A stretch of 53,192 nucleotides of DNA from Lachnospiraceae bacterium (GCA_015056795.1 SVFO01000019.1:20341-73532); one strand, 5' to 3'. Numbered from the stretch's first letter, positions 34,250 through 43,067 are shown. Program-made: numbers and translations. The notes: generated by a model from the letters alone, not told the origin.

Positions 34250-34542
34250 AGTATCCAAATCGGTCTTCGCCGAGATCACAATGACGGGTGTATAGGTGTT
34301 TCCTTCCTTGCTCTTATGCTCCGAAGGAGCCTTATCAACTCCGCACCGTTCTTAAACGGCAGCATCATGCCCAAAAGGATCACGTCAAAACACTGCTTTT
34401 TCATATACGCATAGGCCTAGTCCCCATCCCCTGCTTCCGTGACGATCATTTCCTTTTCTTTTAGGAAATTCGACAAGAGCTTCCGAATCTCCCTATCATC
34501 CTCAACGATCAATACTTCCCTCGAACTTTTTCCAGCTTCCAT
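34250..34542 (-). pseudogene. Response-regulator receiver remnant fused to S41 fragment
   Basis: Starts MEAGKSSREVLIVEDDREIRK, a normal receiver N-terminus. It is interrupted by an in-frame TAG after EAGDGD, continues as AYAYMKKQCFDVILLGMMLP, where the phosphoacceptor Asp is Gly, then shifts frame and reads TPVIVISAKTDLDT before running into peptidase sequence. No DNA-binding domain remains. It begins about 100 bases after the DUF3990 stop. Confidence 0.75.
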
Positions 34543-34643
34543 GTTTACTACTCCCATAAAACAATTGCTTCCAAAATATTGCTTTTTTGCGTTTGAATAA
34601 TCCAAATCCCAGCCACGCCAGGAAATGCCTTTTTCCTCTACGC

Positions 34644-35171
34644 TCATTGATTGATGAGCTTCTCAAACTCCTGCGCAAATGATTCTTGATAAGCTTCTTG
34701 TTCCAACTGAAATGCATCTTTGGAAATATGCCGGATCTTTTCTGATCGAACGAATCTAAGCTGTTTTGCTGCCTTCTCCGTCTTGATGGCAACCTGCGTA
34801 TACTCCGGTCCGATCATGAGTAGCTTAAGAGCATTCTCTGGCTTCAAAAATCCGCTGCTCATGATACCGAAGGTATTAAAAATTGTATCATTGGCTATCG
34901 GCCCGATAACGATGTCTGCCGTCAAACCATCTTTCATTCTTCGATTGTTAAAGATGTACTGAAACCAGTTAATATCCCGTGTAAAAGTGCAAATGTTCAG
35001 TCCCTTTTCATCTAGTTCGTATTCATTTACAACAGCATTTTCCTTTGCCCAACGATATGTAAAGTCTCGATCAGGAGTCAAATAAAATCCCCAGCCAAAG
35101 TCAGCATTCCTTCTGCCGTAATGAATGTCCGGGTTTCTAATCTCCTGTTCGCTTGTATGATATAAGATCAT
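34644..35171 (-). CDS. DUF3990 protein, ADP-ribosyltransferase-like
   Basis: A soluble 175-residue protein. The N-terminal part ILYHTSEQEIRNPDIHYGR followed by DFGWGFYLTPDRDFTYRWA matches the DUF3990 pattern, in which H-T/G, DFG-GFYLT and the WA segment resemble ADP-ribosyltransferase folds. DUF3990 genes often pair with a small DUF3791-type gene in presumed toxin-antitoxin or defence loci; no partner is seen here. The start has GAGGG 7 bases upstream. Upstream (35172-35350) only an unrecognised fragment (FDRNEFDRREGVDRSSEM) in an open frame without a start codon is visible, and downstream lies a decayed regulator. Confidence 0.75.
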   Translation of the reverse strand: MILYHTSEQEIRNPDIHYGRRNADFGWGFYLTPDRDFTYRWAKENAVVNEYELDEKGLNICTFTRDINWFQYIFNNRRMKDGLTADIVIGPIANDTIFNTFGIMSSGFLKPENALKLLMIGPEYTQVAIKTEKAAKQLRFVRSEKIRHISKDAFQLEQEAYQESFAQEFEKLINQ

Positions 35172-35350
35172 TTGCCATCCCTCTCATTCATTTAATCCTT
35201 CAGCCACTAAGCATAAGCTTCCAATTCCTGGATCATTTCAGAAGAACGATCCACTCCTTCTCTCCGGTCAAACTCATTTCTGTCAAAGCACAGACCGCAT
35301 TTGCTTTGGATATCAACAGCGAGGTTGCAGAGGCTTCCTGCCAGACATAG

Positions 35351-36274
35351 TTAAACCATTAGATTGATCAGAATCCCCGTCACGCAGGAAAATGCTATCA
35401 CATACAGCCAATACAAGAGAAAGTGCTTTCCACCAAGCACTACCTTCAGGGCACCAAGATTTGTGATCTTCGTCGCCGGACCGGTAATCATAAAGGCTGC
35501 GGCGCTTCCGAGACTCATTCCGTTTGCAAGCCATGTTTTGATAATTGGGATGGTTCCTCCGCCGCAGACATACAGAGGAACGCCAATCGTTGACGCCATC
35601 AATACTCCCCAGGCCTCATTTCCGCCAAACGCAAAGGTGATTGCCTCTTTGGGAACATACCTTTGAAACAGGGCAGATAATACAATTCCCAACAAAAAGT
35701 ACAATCCCGTCGCCTTTAGGTTGCGATAAAGGTTTTTCAGAAATCGCAGGATCAGATTGGGATCCACGTCCCTGTTTTTCGGATCATCAAAGCTTTGAAA
35801 GGAAAAGAAAGACTTTTTGCGAAACGCAAAATGAATGACCAGGCCCGCCATGATGCCACACATAAAACAGGTTACGATGCGAATCGTCAGTACCTTTGCC
35901 CCGAGGGCCGCACTATATATGATCAGCTGTGGATTTAGCAAAATCGAACTCATCATAAAGGATGCCAGCCATTCATCCCTCACGCCGCCCTTGGAAAAGG
36001 ATGCGGCAATAGGAATGGTGCCATACATGCAAAGAGGAGATGCAACGCCAAGAGCTGACGCGCACAGGATTCCCACCAGACTGCCACCATTTCCCTTCAT
36101 GTTACGCATGAGTCCATGAATCTTGTCCTTGAAAAACACGGAAACAATGGAGCCGATCACCATTCCAGCAACCCAATACCAAAAGATCTGGCTTAGTTGA
36201 AGCGTAAAATAGTACCAGAAATAAACCAGCTCCGTTTTTAAGATCTCCAACATTTCCCTAAACGCGAACGCCAC
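35351..36274 (-). CDS. UPF0718 / ArsP-like permease
   Basis: A 307-residue integral membrane protein with about eight helices. The paired signatures SPLCMYGTIPIAAS and VPLYVCGGGTIPIIK are diagnostic of the DUF318/COG0701 permease family, whose ArsP members export methylated arsenicals. The GTG start (read as Met in MAFAFREM) has GGAAAGG about 9 bases upstream; an ATG 7 codons later is spaced too closely to its site. There is no arsR, arsM or CxxC-type thioredoxin gene nearby. Substrate unknown. Confidence 0.85.
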   Translation of the reverse strand: MAFAFREMLEILKTELVYFWYYFTLQLSQIFWYWVAGMVIGSIVSVFFKDKIHGLMRNMKGNGGSLVGILCASALGVASPLCMYGTIPIAASFSKGGVRDEWLASFMMSSILLNPQLIIYSAALGAKVLTIRIVTCFMCGIMAGLVIHFAFRKKSFFSFQSFDDPKNRDVDPNLILRFLKNLYRNLKATGLYFLLGIVLSALFQRYVPKEAITFAFGGNEAWGVLMASTIGVPLYVCGGGTIPIIKTWLANGMSLGSAAAFMITGPATKITNLGALKVVLGGKHFLLYWLYVIAFSCVTGILINLMV

Positions 36275-36305
36275 TTCGTTCGCCCTTTCCTTTCCTTACG
36301 TTGCG

Positions 36306-37361
36306 TCACTTTTCTTTATCAACGCTGATGAGCTCATATACCCGGTGACCAAGGCCAATTTTCTCGGCATGCGTTAATATGTGAAGTCCGTTTTTGGACA
36401 GGATCCTCTCCTGCAGAGATCCGCCGTCCTGAGCCAAAAACACCTGATCTATGCACGCCTGATCCAAAGCCACCGGATCCCAGGAAGCAAAGATGCCAAT
36501 GTCATGCATATCCACCTCTGCAGGACTGGAGACGCAGTCACAATCCACGGACATGCGGTTCATTACGTTAACATAAAGGATCCTCCGTCCATGATCCTCA
36601 TAATCGGATACGGACTTTGCAGCCTCTGCCATGCTCTCCGTAAAAATATCCTGGTTTGTGACAAGAGACGGCAGATCTATGGGAGGCTTGGAAAAAAGTC
36701 CGCCGGAATGGATCCTGACCTTTCCCTCACGGGAGGCAATGCCGATGGAAATATTTTTCAGTGCTCCGCCAAAGCCACCCATGGGATGTCCCTTAAAATG
36801 CGTCAAAACAATCACGAAATCATAATTTCCAAAGTTCTCTCCCACCCAGTTCTCTTTTAGATGATCGCCACCCTCCACGGGGATGCTCACATATCCGTTT
36901 TCATCCATGATATCAACCTCGGCGATCTCCGTAAAGCCGTGCTCCTTGGCAACCTGACGATGCATGGCAGTATCCGCCCGCTTCGACCCGGAATAGGCCG
37001 TATTACACTCGATAATGGTACCATTTACGCTCTGAACCAGATCCTTGATCAGATTTGGATCCAGATGGTTTGGATTTCCTGCTTCACCGGTAGACAGCTT
37101 GATGGCAACCCTGCCCTCGGGATGCGCATTCAGCATCTCATATACCTTTCCAAGTCCCTCCGGACTGATATCCTTTGTCATAAAAACCACCGAGGAGCCG
37201 TCAAAACTTCTTCCCTCATCTTTCACGTCCCCAAGATTATAAGAGACATGCGGTTCGATTTCATAATGCATGTGGCGTTTGTATGCGATCACCAACCCGC
37301 CAAAAATTACAAGAATAACCAAAAGAATGGTCAACCCTTTTTTCATTTTCTTATATTTCAC
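36306..37361 (-). CDS. DUF362 membrane-anchored protein
   Basis: About 350 residues. An N-terminal membrane helix (LTILLVILVIFGGLVIAY) is followed by a DUF362 domain, with KLSTGEAGNPNHLDPNLI, NTAYSGSKRAD, THFKGHPMGGFGGALKNI and SWDPVALDQACID. In many relatives ferredoxin-type cysteines follow; here they are absent and only a VDCDC sequence is seen. DUF362 function is not established. Start uncertain: a GTG with GAAGG 7 bases upstream (used here) precedes the ATG of MKKGL by five codons. It lies 31 bases upstream of the ArsP-like permease and may be transcribed with it. Confidence 0.8.
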   Translation of the reverse strand: MKYKKMKKGLTILLVILVIFGGLVIAYKRHMHYEIEPHVSYNLGDVKDEGRSFDGSSVVFMTKDISPEGLGKVYEMLNAHPEGRVAIKLSTGEAGNPNHLDPNLIKDLVQSVNGTIIECNTAYSGSKRADTAMHRQVAKEHGFTEIAEVDIMDENGYVSIPVEGGDHLKENWVGENFGNYDFVIVLTHFKGHPMGGFGGALKNISIGIASREGKVRIHSGGLFSKPPIDLPSLVTNQDIFTESMAEAAKSVSDYEDHGRRILYVNVMNRMSVDCDCVSSPAEVDMHDIGIFASWDPVALDQACIDQVFLAQDGGSLQERILSKNGLHILTHAEKIGLGHRVYELISVDKEK

Positions 37362-37531
37362 CTCTACACCTTCCCCAAGTCGATAAATCCTGGCAATTTC
37401 TAAAACACCAAAAGAATCTTCCAGTTTTTTACTCCCGTTCAACAATATCTATGCTTCTATTCTATCACAGTCCGTTACCATCGTCCATTGAAAATCCTTT
37501 CTTTTCCTTGAGGAAAGATGTCGTGAAAAAC

Positions 37532-37569
37532 AAAAAAAAGAGCGCCCATCCCCTAAACGGGCAGGCGCT
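37532..37569 (-). terminator. Intrinsic terminator after DUF4272 gene
   Basis: AGCGCC (37541-37546) pairs with GGCGCT (37564-37569) around an inner CCC/GGG pair, followed on the minus strand by eight T. It starts 8 bases after the stop codon. Confidence 0.88.
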
Positions 37570-37577
37570 GATCTGCA

Positions 37578-38357
37578 TTACTTTGAAGTTAAATACTTAT
37601 CAATGCTAAAAGACGTTACCTTATCGATCGCAGATTTATGCTCACGAATACAATCCAATTTAAAATCGTGTAATTCTTTTATGTCTTTTTGAGATAACGT
37701 AAGTTCCATACAATAGAAATCTAATCTTGATATATAATCAGCATATTCCATAATTTCATCTTTCGAAATAATATTGCTTCCTTCAATTAGAGCTTCTATG
37801 CTATTGTATTTTTCAAATATATTTACTAAATCACTTCCTAACGTCAATTCCGTCTCCACGGGTTTCTCAGCCAATCCCAATACCCATGCCAACACTCTGG
37901 CCTGTTCACCCCAAAACGCTAAATCTTGTAATTGATCCTCTCCGATGTTTCCTTTTGATATTTCTGATAAATAATTCGATAATTGATTAAATTCCGGAGC
38001 ATACTTCAATGCAAGCATCATAACATCTGCATCATCTACGTCCCCCCTATTATTTAATCTGTTGAATGCCTTTCTTCCTACAAAAAAATCAAAAATGAAA
38101 TGTAATACTAATTCCTGTTTTTCCTCTATTTCTACAATAGAGTCAACCGGTACGAGTTTCAAGTCTTTATAGCCGGGGATTCCCATTTTGCCCAGGATTT
38201 CGCAATTCTTTTCTATTCTGGCAATGTCATTACTTGAATACTGAATATGATCCGTGTTTATTTTAAACCTTGATTTAAAATAGTTTTCCAGGAAATTACC
38301 ATTTCCTTCAGTATTTTCATTCCCTTTATTCTTCTTAAAAACACTAAATAAACCCAT
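37578..38357 (-). CDS. DUF4272-like protein
   Basis: A soluble 259-residue protein. Support for DUF4272 comes from CEILGKMGIPGYKDLKLVP near residue 52-70, and from AFWGEQARVLAWVLGLAEKP near 150-168, the most characteristic stretch. The N-terminus (FSVFKKNKGNENTEGNGN) is a charged, low-complexity tail. The gene is A+T-richer than its neighbours, which suggests separate ancestry. Function of DUF4272 is unknown; members occur in Firmicutes near polymorphic-toxin immunity genes, but no toxin gene is seen here. Confidence 0.65.
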   Translation of the reverse strand: MGLFSVFKKNKGNENTEGNGNFLENYFKSRFKINTDHIQYSSNDIARIEKNCEILGKMGIPGYKDLKLVPVDSIVEIEEKQELVLHFIFDFFVGRKAFNRLNNRGDVDDADVMMLALKYAPEFNQLSNYLSEISKGNIGEDQLQDLAFWGEQARVLAWVLGLAEKPVETELTLGSDLVNIFEKYNSIEALIEGSNIISKDEIMEYADYISRLDFYCMELTLSQKDIKELHDFKLDCIREHKSAIDKVTSFSIDKYLTSK

Positions 38358-38466
38358 TGGTTCTTCTCCGTTCTATGTTTTTTTCATTAAATGTCATACT
38401 ATCATGCGGGTACGATCAACGCTATATCGTGCTGAAGAAGCGTCGGTTCTCTTTCCCACAAGCATA

Positions 38467-39297
38467 TTACACATAATCTTCCGTATATTTCTTACGAAGC
38501 TCTCCTATGTCACTCTTCGTAAGCTTCAACGCCTCGCTAAGATACCCGTTTATTCCGCCAAACTCTTTATCCATTCCCTCGAATGCTCGAAGCAGATAAT
38601 TCTCGATCGCACCTCCTGCCACAAAAAGCAACACATCCATCCGTTCAGGAGTGATTTCGGCAGAAGCAAGCCTTTCCCTTACCTTCTCCAGCATTGGCGC
38701 ATGATACTCGTTCGTAAGAAGGTAATCCTCAAGAATCGTTTCCTTGGACGCTCCGAGCGCCGCCAACAAAAGTGCAGATGCCAAACCTGCCCTGTCCTTT
38801 CCATCTGTACAATGCCAAAGGATTGCACCGTTCTTCGGATCAGAGGCAAGGAGCGTCTGAAAGAACTCATGATATGCCTTTTTTCCCCTCTCTCCCATCA
38901 AAAAGAACGGATACACTTCAGGACCAATTAAGCCATGTTTGAGCGCGACTTCGATCATTTCATCACGGCTCATGTTTTGGGACAAATAATGCCTTGCCAA
39001 TTCCGGATCTCCGAGTTTTGTAATATAATCTTCAAATTCAACTATCGGGAGGCGAATGTTCTTTGCTCCTGGCACTTCCGGATCAGGAGCTTTCCTGCTT
39101 TCCCCGGACATGCGAAGGTCGATGATCGCCTGAACATGGTATCGCTCACTTAACACCCGTATTGCGTCCTCCTTGGCATGTTCCAAGGTTCCGGTGCGTA
39201 TCAATACTCCCTTTTTTACCACCTTCGTTCCGACCGGGAACCCGCCCAGCTGCCTTGCATTCCTAACTCCATCCAGTTTCACTTCGTTTTTCAACAT
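38467..39297 (-). CDS. Protein-tyrosine phosphatase, IphP/LipA type
   Basis: A 276-residue enzyme. The phosphate loop HCTDGKDRAG is the C-x5-R signature with catalytic Cys and Arg. The N-terminal VRNARQLGG and LIRTGTLEHA, and AIIDLRMSGE are typical of the Y_phosphatase3 family, which dephosphorylates tyrosine, phosphoinositides or other phosphoesters. There is no signal peptide. It lies 24 bases after the APH-like kinase gene and probably shares its transcript. Confidence 0.9.
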   Translation of the reverse strand: MLKNEVKLDGVRNARQLGGFPVGTKVVKKGVLIRTGTLEHAKEDAIRVLSERYHVQAIIDLRMSGESRKAPDPEVPGAKNIRLPIVEFEDYITKLGDPELARHYLSQNMSRDEMIEVALKHGLIGPEVYPFFLMGERGKKAYHEFFQTLLASDPKNGAILWHCTDGKDRAGLASALLLAALGASKETILEDYLLTNEYHAPMLEKVRERLASAEITPERMDVLLFVAGGAIENYLLRAFEGMDKEFGGINGYLSEALKLTKSDIGELRKKYTEDYV

Positions 39298-39321
39298 ATG
39301 CCTTCCCCTTATGTCAAGCTC

Positions 39322-40260
39322 TTATACCTCAGGTATCGGATAAAGCGTATCGATCATTTTGAAAAATTTTTTCTTGTAAATCGCTACGACCGGCTTGCGG
39401 ATCCAATTCTTTACGTTTGGAGACGTTGCAACACCCTTGATCAGGCTGATCATTGCATATCCTTCAATGACTCGGTTGATCTCTTTGATCTTATTCTCAT
39501 CATCTGTATGAAAATATCGCTTTAAGATGTCGTTCCACACTCTCGCAAACTGATCCTTCGTAAGTCCCATGGCCGTCAATTTATAACTGGTTTTCGCGGC
39601 TGTCACATACACCAGATGCATGGCCGCCAGATCAATAATGGGATGTCCCAGCCCGGAATCGTCCACGTCTATCAGCATAATTTCCCCGTTTTGGAGCATG
39701 AGGTTTCCAGGGTGAAAATCTTGATGAATAAATGTATTTCTATCAGGAATGTCGTCGATCAATTTCATTACTCTTGCAGCCTCATCGGGCTTATAAAAGC
39801 CGGCCTCCCTGGTCGCGATCACTTCCTTGCGAAGCCTTTCCTTGGAATCCGGAAGCGTTCCCTTTTCAAACTCGATATGATGAATTTTAAGCAGCGTATC
39901 TGCGATCAGATTGGAATATTCATCCATTTTATCCGGATGCTCACAAATCTCCTGCCCAAGTGACTTTGCATTGATCATTTCATAAACCACGCCATAGTTC
40001 TCCCCAACCTTCACCATGTCAAACGCGATCATGGTTGGGATTCCGTGTACGAATGCTCTTTTTGTCGTCTCCCTGCTGCGATTAATTCTCTCGGGGCTGT
40101 GACGATTACTGAAATACACTTTTACGATAGTCTCATCATCCAGACGATAAACCGCTCCGTTTCCTCCTTTACCAAGAACCTGACAGCCTTCTACGGAAAT
40201 TTCTCGCATTGCTCTTTCTTTTGGCATCTTACTTTCCATTTGCTTTTCTTGTTCGCTCAT
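39322..40260 (-). CDS. APH-fold small-molecule or protein kinase
   Basis: A 312-residue protein-kinase-like fold: glycine loop LGKGGNGAVYRL, ATP Lys in TIVKVYF, Brenner-type catalytic HQDFHPGNLM and metal-binding LIDVDDSGLGHP. It matches the TIGR02172 group of aminoglycoside-phosphotransferase homologues found in gut bacteria, whose substrates are unknown. A basic C-terminus (KPVVAIYKKKFFK) may be membrane-proximal. Paired with a downstream tyrosine-type phosphatase, it could form a phosphorylation/dephosphorylation pair; that is inference. Drug resistance cannot be assumed. Confidence 0.85.
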   Translation of the reverse strand: MSEQEKQMESKMPKERAMREISVEGCQVLGKGGNGAVYRLDDETIVKVYFSNRHSPERINRSRETTKRAFVHGIPTMIAFDMVKVGENYGVVYEMINAKSLGQEICEHPDKMDEYSNLIADTLLKIHHIEFEKGTLPDSKERLRKEVIATREAGFYKPDEAARVMKLIDDIPDRNTFIHQDFHPGNLMLQNGEIMLIDVDDSGLGHPIIDLAAMHLVYVTAAKTSYKLTAMGLTKDQFARVWNDILKRYFHTDDENKIKEINRVIEGYAMISLIKGVATSPNVKNWIRKPVVAIYKKKFFKMIDTLYPIPEV

Positions 40261-40320
40261 GTTTCAGCCTCCATTTGTACATTTTTCTTGCACATTTTGC
40301 CTAAAAACGTTACATTGTAA

Positions 40321-40790
40321 TTTACAGTAGTAGGATTTGTCGGCGCAGGTTCATTTGTCGACAAGGATAGCCTTGGGTACATATTTCCCGTGCTTAACAG
40401 AAACATCCCTGTCATCATTGGAATCTTTCTGGTCATGAATCCCCTGATGCTATTTTGGGGCTACACTCTCGCCAAAAAATCTCAAGATAAAAACCTGACA
40501 AAAAAAATAATTTGGTTGCTCCTCCTTTTGGCATTGTCATTTTCATATTACAGTTTTGCAAAAATATGTTTCACCGTCCAAGATACCGTCTCGTCATTGC
40601 AGGATATGAGGGCATTGATTTCATCTTCTGGTACAAACCATTCACCAATCATCTCTATTATATCGAAAAATTCGGAATTGATAAAGGGGAATTCCGCTCT
40701 TTTCCCAGCGGTCACGCAATTTAAGCATGACCATGGTTATGATCCTTCAAGCGTTTACCTGGTTTTATGAAACAATAAAAAAGAGACGTC
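40321..40790 (+). pseudogene. PAP2-family phosphatase remnant, frameshifted
   Basis: Three frames in succession give one PAP2 protein: FVGAGSFVDKDSLG and WLLLLLALSFSYY in frame one; after a shift near 40560, MFHRPRYRLVIAGYEGIDF and the signature FPSGHA in frame two; and after a second shift just behind the histidine, SMTMVMILQAFTWFYE in frame three. No start codon precedes the first segment (a TAA lies at 40318-40320) and the second catalytic histidine region is lost. PAP2 enzymes dephosphorylate lipids such as undecaprenyl pyrophosphate. Confidence 0.75.
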
Positions 40791-41103
40791 TCTGCAGGAG
40801 CCTTCATCAGCTCGTTTCTATCTTTTCTCTACATTTGGTTCGAAGAAACTCGATAACTGTTTCATTCAAAGTTATTTTTGGCCTCCAGAAAGACTGTCTT
40901 AAGCTCACCGGCATCAAATCCATTTCTGAACTCTTTGCCGGTCCTCTGCTTTTCCTTCTTTCGCTTGTAAGCCTTTCCGCCCGGCAGGCTCCTTGTCACG
41001 GGATTAAGTTCTCCCCAGATCGCAAGAAAAATCCAATTGAGCCCCTCTCTCCTCAGCACATTTATACATGTGCTTTCCTCCATGACATGGCTCACAATAC
41101 AAG
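40791..41103. other. Gene-free stretch between PAP2 relic and serine hydrolase
   Basis: No convincing gene. A minus-strand open frame of 77 codons (40862-41095, with IWGELNPVTRSLPGGKAYK) has no recognised family and no clear ribosome site; it may be another relic. Confidence 0.4.
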
Positions 41104-42141
41104 CTACTGAATAACCTTCAGAACCTTTGTCTCTATGAAATCCACTCTGTCGAAGATTCTGGGTTTAAAAGTACCCGTAACGCCCACGCAAATCTGTTCA
41201 TCTACATTGACATAAATCACGTTTCCCCCATCACCAATTGCAGCATAAACCTCTTTCTCCTGATAGGGTTTATACCATAAGTAACCATACTGCATGTAAC
41301 CGAACCGTTCACCAAGCGCAAGCTTGGGTGTCGTCATCTTATGTATCCATTCACAGGAAATTACCCTGCCATCACATACATTCTTTTTTTCCGCAGAAGC
41401 ATGGCCTTCACCAACCGTTTTCTTGTCCAAAAGCCCCTCTAACACAACCTGCCCCAGTCTAACCAAATCATGCGCAGACAGACATAAGCCCCAGCCCGCC
41501 GTAACGGTCCCGGCAGGATCAGAATACCATTCTTTTTTATGCGGCCGCTTACTCATCAAGTACTCAAACTGATCCTCCTTGCTGCTGTCACCATGAGAAA
41601 CAACCTCTGCTATCCCTGCAGGACCAAACAGATACTTATTAGCAAGCTCTAAACACTTCATCCCTGAAGCATTTTCAATGATTCCGGCGAGAATCTGAAT
41701 CCCCAGGGAAGCATACTTGAACTCGCCCGTAATTCCACCTCGTCCACCTAAAAGATCTAAGGCGGCAATGGTCCAATCGGGCGAAGTACATACCTTCTTC
41801 CATGGTTCTGAATGATATTTGTACGGTGCCGTCATCGTCAATAAATGCCTTAACGTCACGTTGTGGATGGTCTTTTCCCCGCGCTTCACCGTATAATTAG
41901 GGAAGAACTCAAGGACCTTTTGCTCTTCATTGCGTATAAATCCTTTGTCGATGGCAACTCCAGTCAGTAACGCCATTACGCCCTTAGTCACCGACATGAG
42001 ATGAACGCTATCCTCTGGCTGAAAACCATGCCAGCAGTCTGAATAAACGAGCTCCCCGTTCTTCATTGCACAAATCTGGCAAATATTACTCTCATTGCCA
42101 GTGCTTTCTGCGACAAGCCTATGTAATTGTTCCTTTGTCAC
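41104..42141 (-). CDS. Cytoplasmic-type serine hydrolase, beta-lactamase fold
   Basis: A 345-residue enzyme with SVTK (Ser50, Lys53), YAS near residue 145 and a C-terminal GDGGN in place of KTG. N-terminal strands ICQICAMKNGELVYSDCW are present, as usual for the fold. It starts with GTG, supported by GGAAGGAG 9 bases upstream; site and start codon lie inside copy 2 of the 58-bp repeat. No signal peptide. Substrate (an ester, amide or peptide) unknown; resistance to beta-lactams should not be assumed. Confidence 0.85.
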   Translation of the reverse strand: MTKEQLHRLVAESTGNESNICQICAMKNGELVYSDCWHGFQPEDSVHLMSVTKGVMALLTGVAIDKGFIRNEEQKVLEFFPNYTVKRGEKTIHNVTLRHLLTMTAPYKYHSEPWKKVCTSPDWTIAALDLLGGRGGITGEFKYASLGIQILAGIIENASGMKCLELANKYLFGPAGIAEVVSHGDSSKEDQFEYLMSKRPHKKEWYSDPAGTVTAGWGLCLSAHDLVRLGQVVLEGLLDKKTVGEGHASAEKKNVCDGRVISCEWIHKMTTPKLALGERFGYMQYGYLWYKPYQEKEVYAAIGDGGNVIYVNVDEQICVGVTGTFKPRIFDRVDFIETKVLKVIQ

Positions 42142-42193
42142 GATGCTTTTCTCCTTCCAAAATGTTTTCTTTTGGACGTCCTAGAAAAAAGCC
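42136..42193 (-). repeat. 58-bp dispersed repeat, copy 2
   Basis: One base different from 32709-32766. On the minus strand it supplies the ribosome site and GTG start of the serine hydrolase gene. An inverted repeat CCAAAA (42170-42175 on the minus strand) and TTTTGG (42157-42162), with a 7-base spacer, ends directly in the ribosome site, so a hairpin could hide it. Confidence 0.9.
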
Positions 42194-42285
42194 TATATGA
42201 ATTAAAAATTAATTTCAAGTACTTTTTTTAACTTTATTTGTACCTTTATCCAATGATACCCTCCAATTATGTTTTTACTACTTTT

Positions 42286-42870
42286 TTATACCCAATCTAT
42301 CGGATTTCCCTTGCGCTCCAGTGGCGTCCTCTCAGGTAGACCACCTTCTGCATATCCAAGGATCAAGCCTCCCGTAATCGTCTCATCCTCACGAAGACCA
42401 TACTGATACAAGAACCCGCGCATCGCCTGATTCTCATCCAACCAATGCAGCTGATTAATCCAACACGATCCCAGATCCAGCGCATTCGCTGCAATCATCA
42501 TATTCTCCAACGCACACGCACTGTCAGCCAAAGCATTCCCGTAGCCCTTCTTATTGGCCGTCATAATAAACACAGGCGCACCATAATGAAACACATAATT
42601 GCCACGCTTTGCCGCACTGATGCTATGCCTCAGGGACGCATAAGTATTCTCATCCGCTTCCATCTTCGCGAACTCGGCACATGCCAAGGCAGCCATCTCA
42701 TCCAGTACCGCCCTGTCCGTGAATACCACGAAATGCGTCGTCTGATTATTACCGCCGCTTGGCGCATACCTTCCCGCCTCGATCACCTTCTCGATCAACG
42801 CCTTCTCCGGCATCACACTCGCATATCTTCTAGTACTTCTTCTTGATAAAATAGCTTCTAACGCGTCCAT
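42286..42870 (-). CDS. Nitroreductase-family FMN oxidoreductase
   Basis: A 194-residue nitroreductase: N-terminal LSRRSTRRYASVMPEK and EAGRYAPSGGNNQTTHF form the FMN phosphate site, and a C-terminal LILGYAEGGLPERTPLERK is typical. These enzymes reduce nitro groups, quinones or enones with NAD(P)H. Family assignment is firm, physiological substrate unknown. It stands alone with 140 bases before the hydrolase and a small-RNA region behind its start. Confidence 0.92.
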   Translation of the reverse strand: MDALEAILSRRSTRRYASVMPEKALIEKVIEAGRYAPSGGNNQTTHFVVFTDRAVLDEMAALACAEFAKMEADENTYASLRHSISAAKRGNYVFHYGAPVFIMTANKKGYGNALADSACALENMMIAANALDLGSCWINQLHWLDENQAMRGFLYQYGLREDETITGGLILGYAEGGLPERTPLERKGNPIDWV

Positions 42871-42936
42871 CCATTTCCTCCCATCATGGTCATTTCAGTG
42901 ATTCTATCCTTTTTCTGACAGCATCTTTAATTCCTC

Positions 42937-42965
42937 TTGCGTACTGGCACGGAATGTACTATAGT
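42937..42965 (+). promoter_or_regulatory. Promoter of the small RNA
   Basis: -35 TTGCGT (42937-42942), a 17-base spacer and -10 TATAGT (42960-42965), with a predicted start at about 42973. Confidence 0.5.
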
Positions 42966-42972
42966 TATTTAA

Positions 42973-43067
42973 GGGGAAAGCCATAGAGGCGGCTACCCTC
43001 AATAGTTAAAGCAATGTTTTACAACATTAGCCGTCAACTAGTGCGAATAGTTGGCGGCTATTTCTTT
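42973..43067 (+). ncRNA. Structured small RNA, antitoxin-like
   Basis: Between nitroreductase and NUDIX genes lie three hairpins in a row on the plus strand: AGCC/GGCT (in AGCCATAGAGGCGGCT), AATGTT/AACATT (43013-43018, 43023-43028), and a 13-bp stem TAGCCGTCAACTA/TAGTTGGCGGCTA (43028-43040, 43048-43060) followed by TTTCTTTT, a terminator. I recall similar modules beside small hydrophobic, holin-like type I toxin genes in Firmicutes. On the opposite strand a hydrophobic reading (TLGILIGLCYKVFKDEKK) ends exactly at the big hairpin, as in those loci, but no start codon remains in frame. So the RNA looks intact and the toxin gene decayed. The rest of 42871-43280 shows no gene. Confidence 0.55.

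Noticed and set aside
40862..41095. 77-codon minus-strand open frame
   Set aside because: No family, no convincing ribosome site, bordering relics on one side; evidence too weak.
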